From positions 1 through 14,154 of the forward strand of contig JANQHY010000151.1 in the NCBI GenBank assembly GCA_028282395.1: a stretch of 14,154 nucleotides of DNA, written 5' to 3'. The translations under genes and the position numbers were made by a program. Of the stretch, positions 13,972 through 14,154 are shown piece after piece. Each line of letters begins with the position of its first letter. The stretch's first letter is position 1. The stretch comes from Gammaproteobacteria bacterium (GTDB lineage Bacteria; Pseudomonadota; Gammaproteobacteria; UBA12402). Under the pieces are notes generated by a model that saw only the letters and a program-made list of their open reading frames with translations, was not told the origin of the DNA and made no database searches.

Positions 13972-14000
13972 ATGAAAATTGCTAATATTTCCCTTGTCAA
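13972..14000 (-). promoter_or_regulatory. Candidate promoter of the regulator-matB operon
   Basis: On the minus strand TTGACA (14000-13995), 17 nt, TTTCAT (13977-13972). The -35 is consensus but the -10 has only four matches. The leader would be about 105 nt and include the GGTTGAT palindrome. Confidence 0.45.
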
Positions 14001-14016
14001 AGCGTGCGCAGAGGGA

Positions 14017-14045
14017 TTGACAATGCGTGCAACTATTGGTCTAAT
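14017..14045 (+). promoter_or_regulatory. Rightward promoter P1
   Basis: TTGACA (14017-14022), 17 nt, TCTAAT (14040-14045). Its -35 is part of a TTGACAA half-site that faces the TTGTCAA at 13994-14000 across 16 nt, which itself forms the leftward -35. Confidence 0.5.
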
Positions 14046-14069
14046 TTGGTAAGCTCGGTAAATACCCTG

Positions 14070-14089
14070 TTGACAAAAATTTTTGTCAA
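14070..14089. repeat. 20-bp perfect palindrome (operator candidate)
   Basis: TTGACAAAAATTTTTGTCAA is fully self-complementary with a rigid A5T5 centre. Its arms match the half-sites at 13994-14000 and 14017-14023, suggesting one protein binds all of them. Confidence 0.7.
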
Positions 14090-14098
14090 TTATATAAT
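14070..14098 (+). promoter_or_regulatory. Rightward consensus promoter P2 with 20-bp palindrome
   Basis: TTGACA (14070-14075), 17 nt, TATAAT (14093-14098) is a perfect sigma-70 consensus with ideal spacing. The palindrome TTGACAAAAATTTTTGTCAA (14070-14089) starts at the -35 and fills most of the spacer, so a dimeric repressor there would shut the promoter. The transcript would begin near 14105 and run off the window. Confidence 0.75.
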
Positions 14099-14146
14099 TT
14101 GCCTGTTGATGCAGCAGGGAAAATTAGGCGCAATTGCCAAGTTAAA

Positions 14147-14152
14147 AGAGGA
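14147..14152 (+). promoter_or_regulatory. Ribosome binding site of a gene starting beyond the right edge
   Basis: AGAGGA lies at the very end of the window, downstream of promoter P2. Together they imply a rightward gene beginning within a few bases of the edge; its product cannot be seen. Confidence 0.5.
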
Positions 14153-14154
14153 AC

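Noticed and set aside
1..14154. CRISPR array, tRNA/rRNA genes, insertion sequence or attachment site
   Set aside because: No regularly spaced direct repeats, no RNA gene signatures, no transposase or integrase text, and no flanking direct repeats were seen on reading both strands.

Overview
The window reads as a chromosomal segment of a moderately AT-rich Gram-negative bacterium, most likely a gammaproteobacterium. The gene families point that way: a Bcr/CflA-type efflux pump, a YhhQ/VUT transporter, a QmcA-like SPFH protein, and sec-type signal peptides. Two orphan proteins, one a multi-pass membrane protein and one built of helical repeats, give a Legionellales-like flavour. Genus cannot be fixed from sequence alone and no secretion genes are present.

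Layout. (1) 1-233, minus: N-terminus of an SPFH/band 7 membrane protein running off the left edge. (2) 366-1523, minus: a class II Fic AMPylator with a C-terminal winged helix; its promoter is built into a 43-bp near-perfect palindrome. (3) 1804-5207, plus: a tight three-gene unit, DgcA-like enolase-superfamily epimerase/racemase, DgcN-like DUF1611 protein and an MFS transporter. It fits salvage of D-glutamate or D-Glu-containing (muro)peptides. (4) 5264-6466, plus: a Bcr/CflA-family efflux pump with its own promoter and a 19-bp operator-like palindrome on the -10 box. (5) 6613-10543: an accessory-looking stretch with a 503-aa orphan membrane protein, a GC-rich REP-like hairpin, a small Cys-rich secreted protein on the opposite strand, and a 479-aa orphan protein with 36-residue helical repeats. 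(6) 13858-10593, minus: a four-gene operon of a CI/LexA-like regulator whose S24 self-cleavage residues are gone, a 120-aa unknown, a divergent VUT/YhhQ transporter, and a MatB-type malonyl-CoA synthetase. (7) 13865-14154: a phage-immunity-like divergent control region. Four TTGACAA/TTGTCAA half-sites double as -35 boxes, and a consensus promoter drives a gene just beyond the right edge.

How the parts fit. The dgc genes and MFS are translationally packed (17-nt overlap, then a 1-nt gap), so they probably act together: import, then epimerisation/N-acetylation chemistry that feeds L-Glu metabolism. The regulator operon ends in MatB, which would make malonyl-CoA from malonate, and begins with a repressor that probably controls both itself and the unseen divergent gene. 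The most unusual signals are the repressor with a dead protease and its half-site array, the fic palindrome, and the two orphan proteins. All functional calls come from motif recognition by eye; no database search was run.
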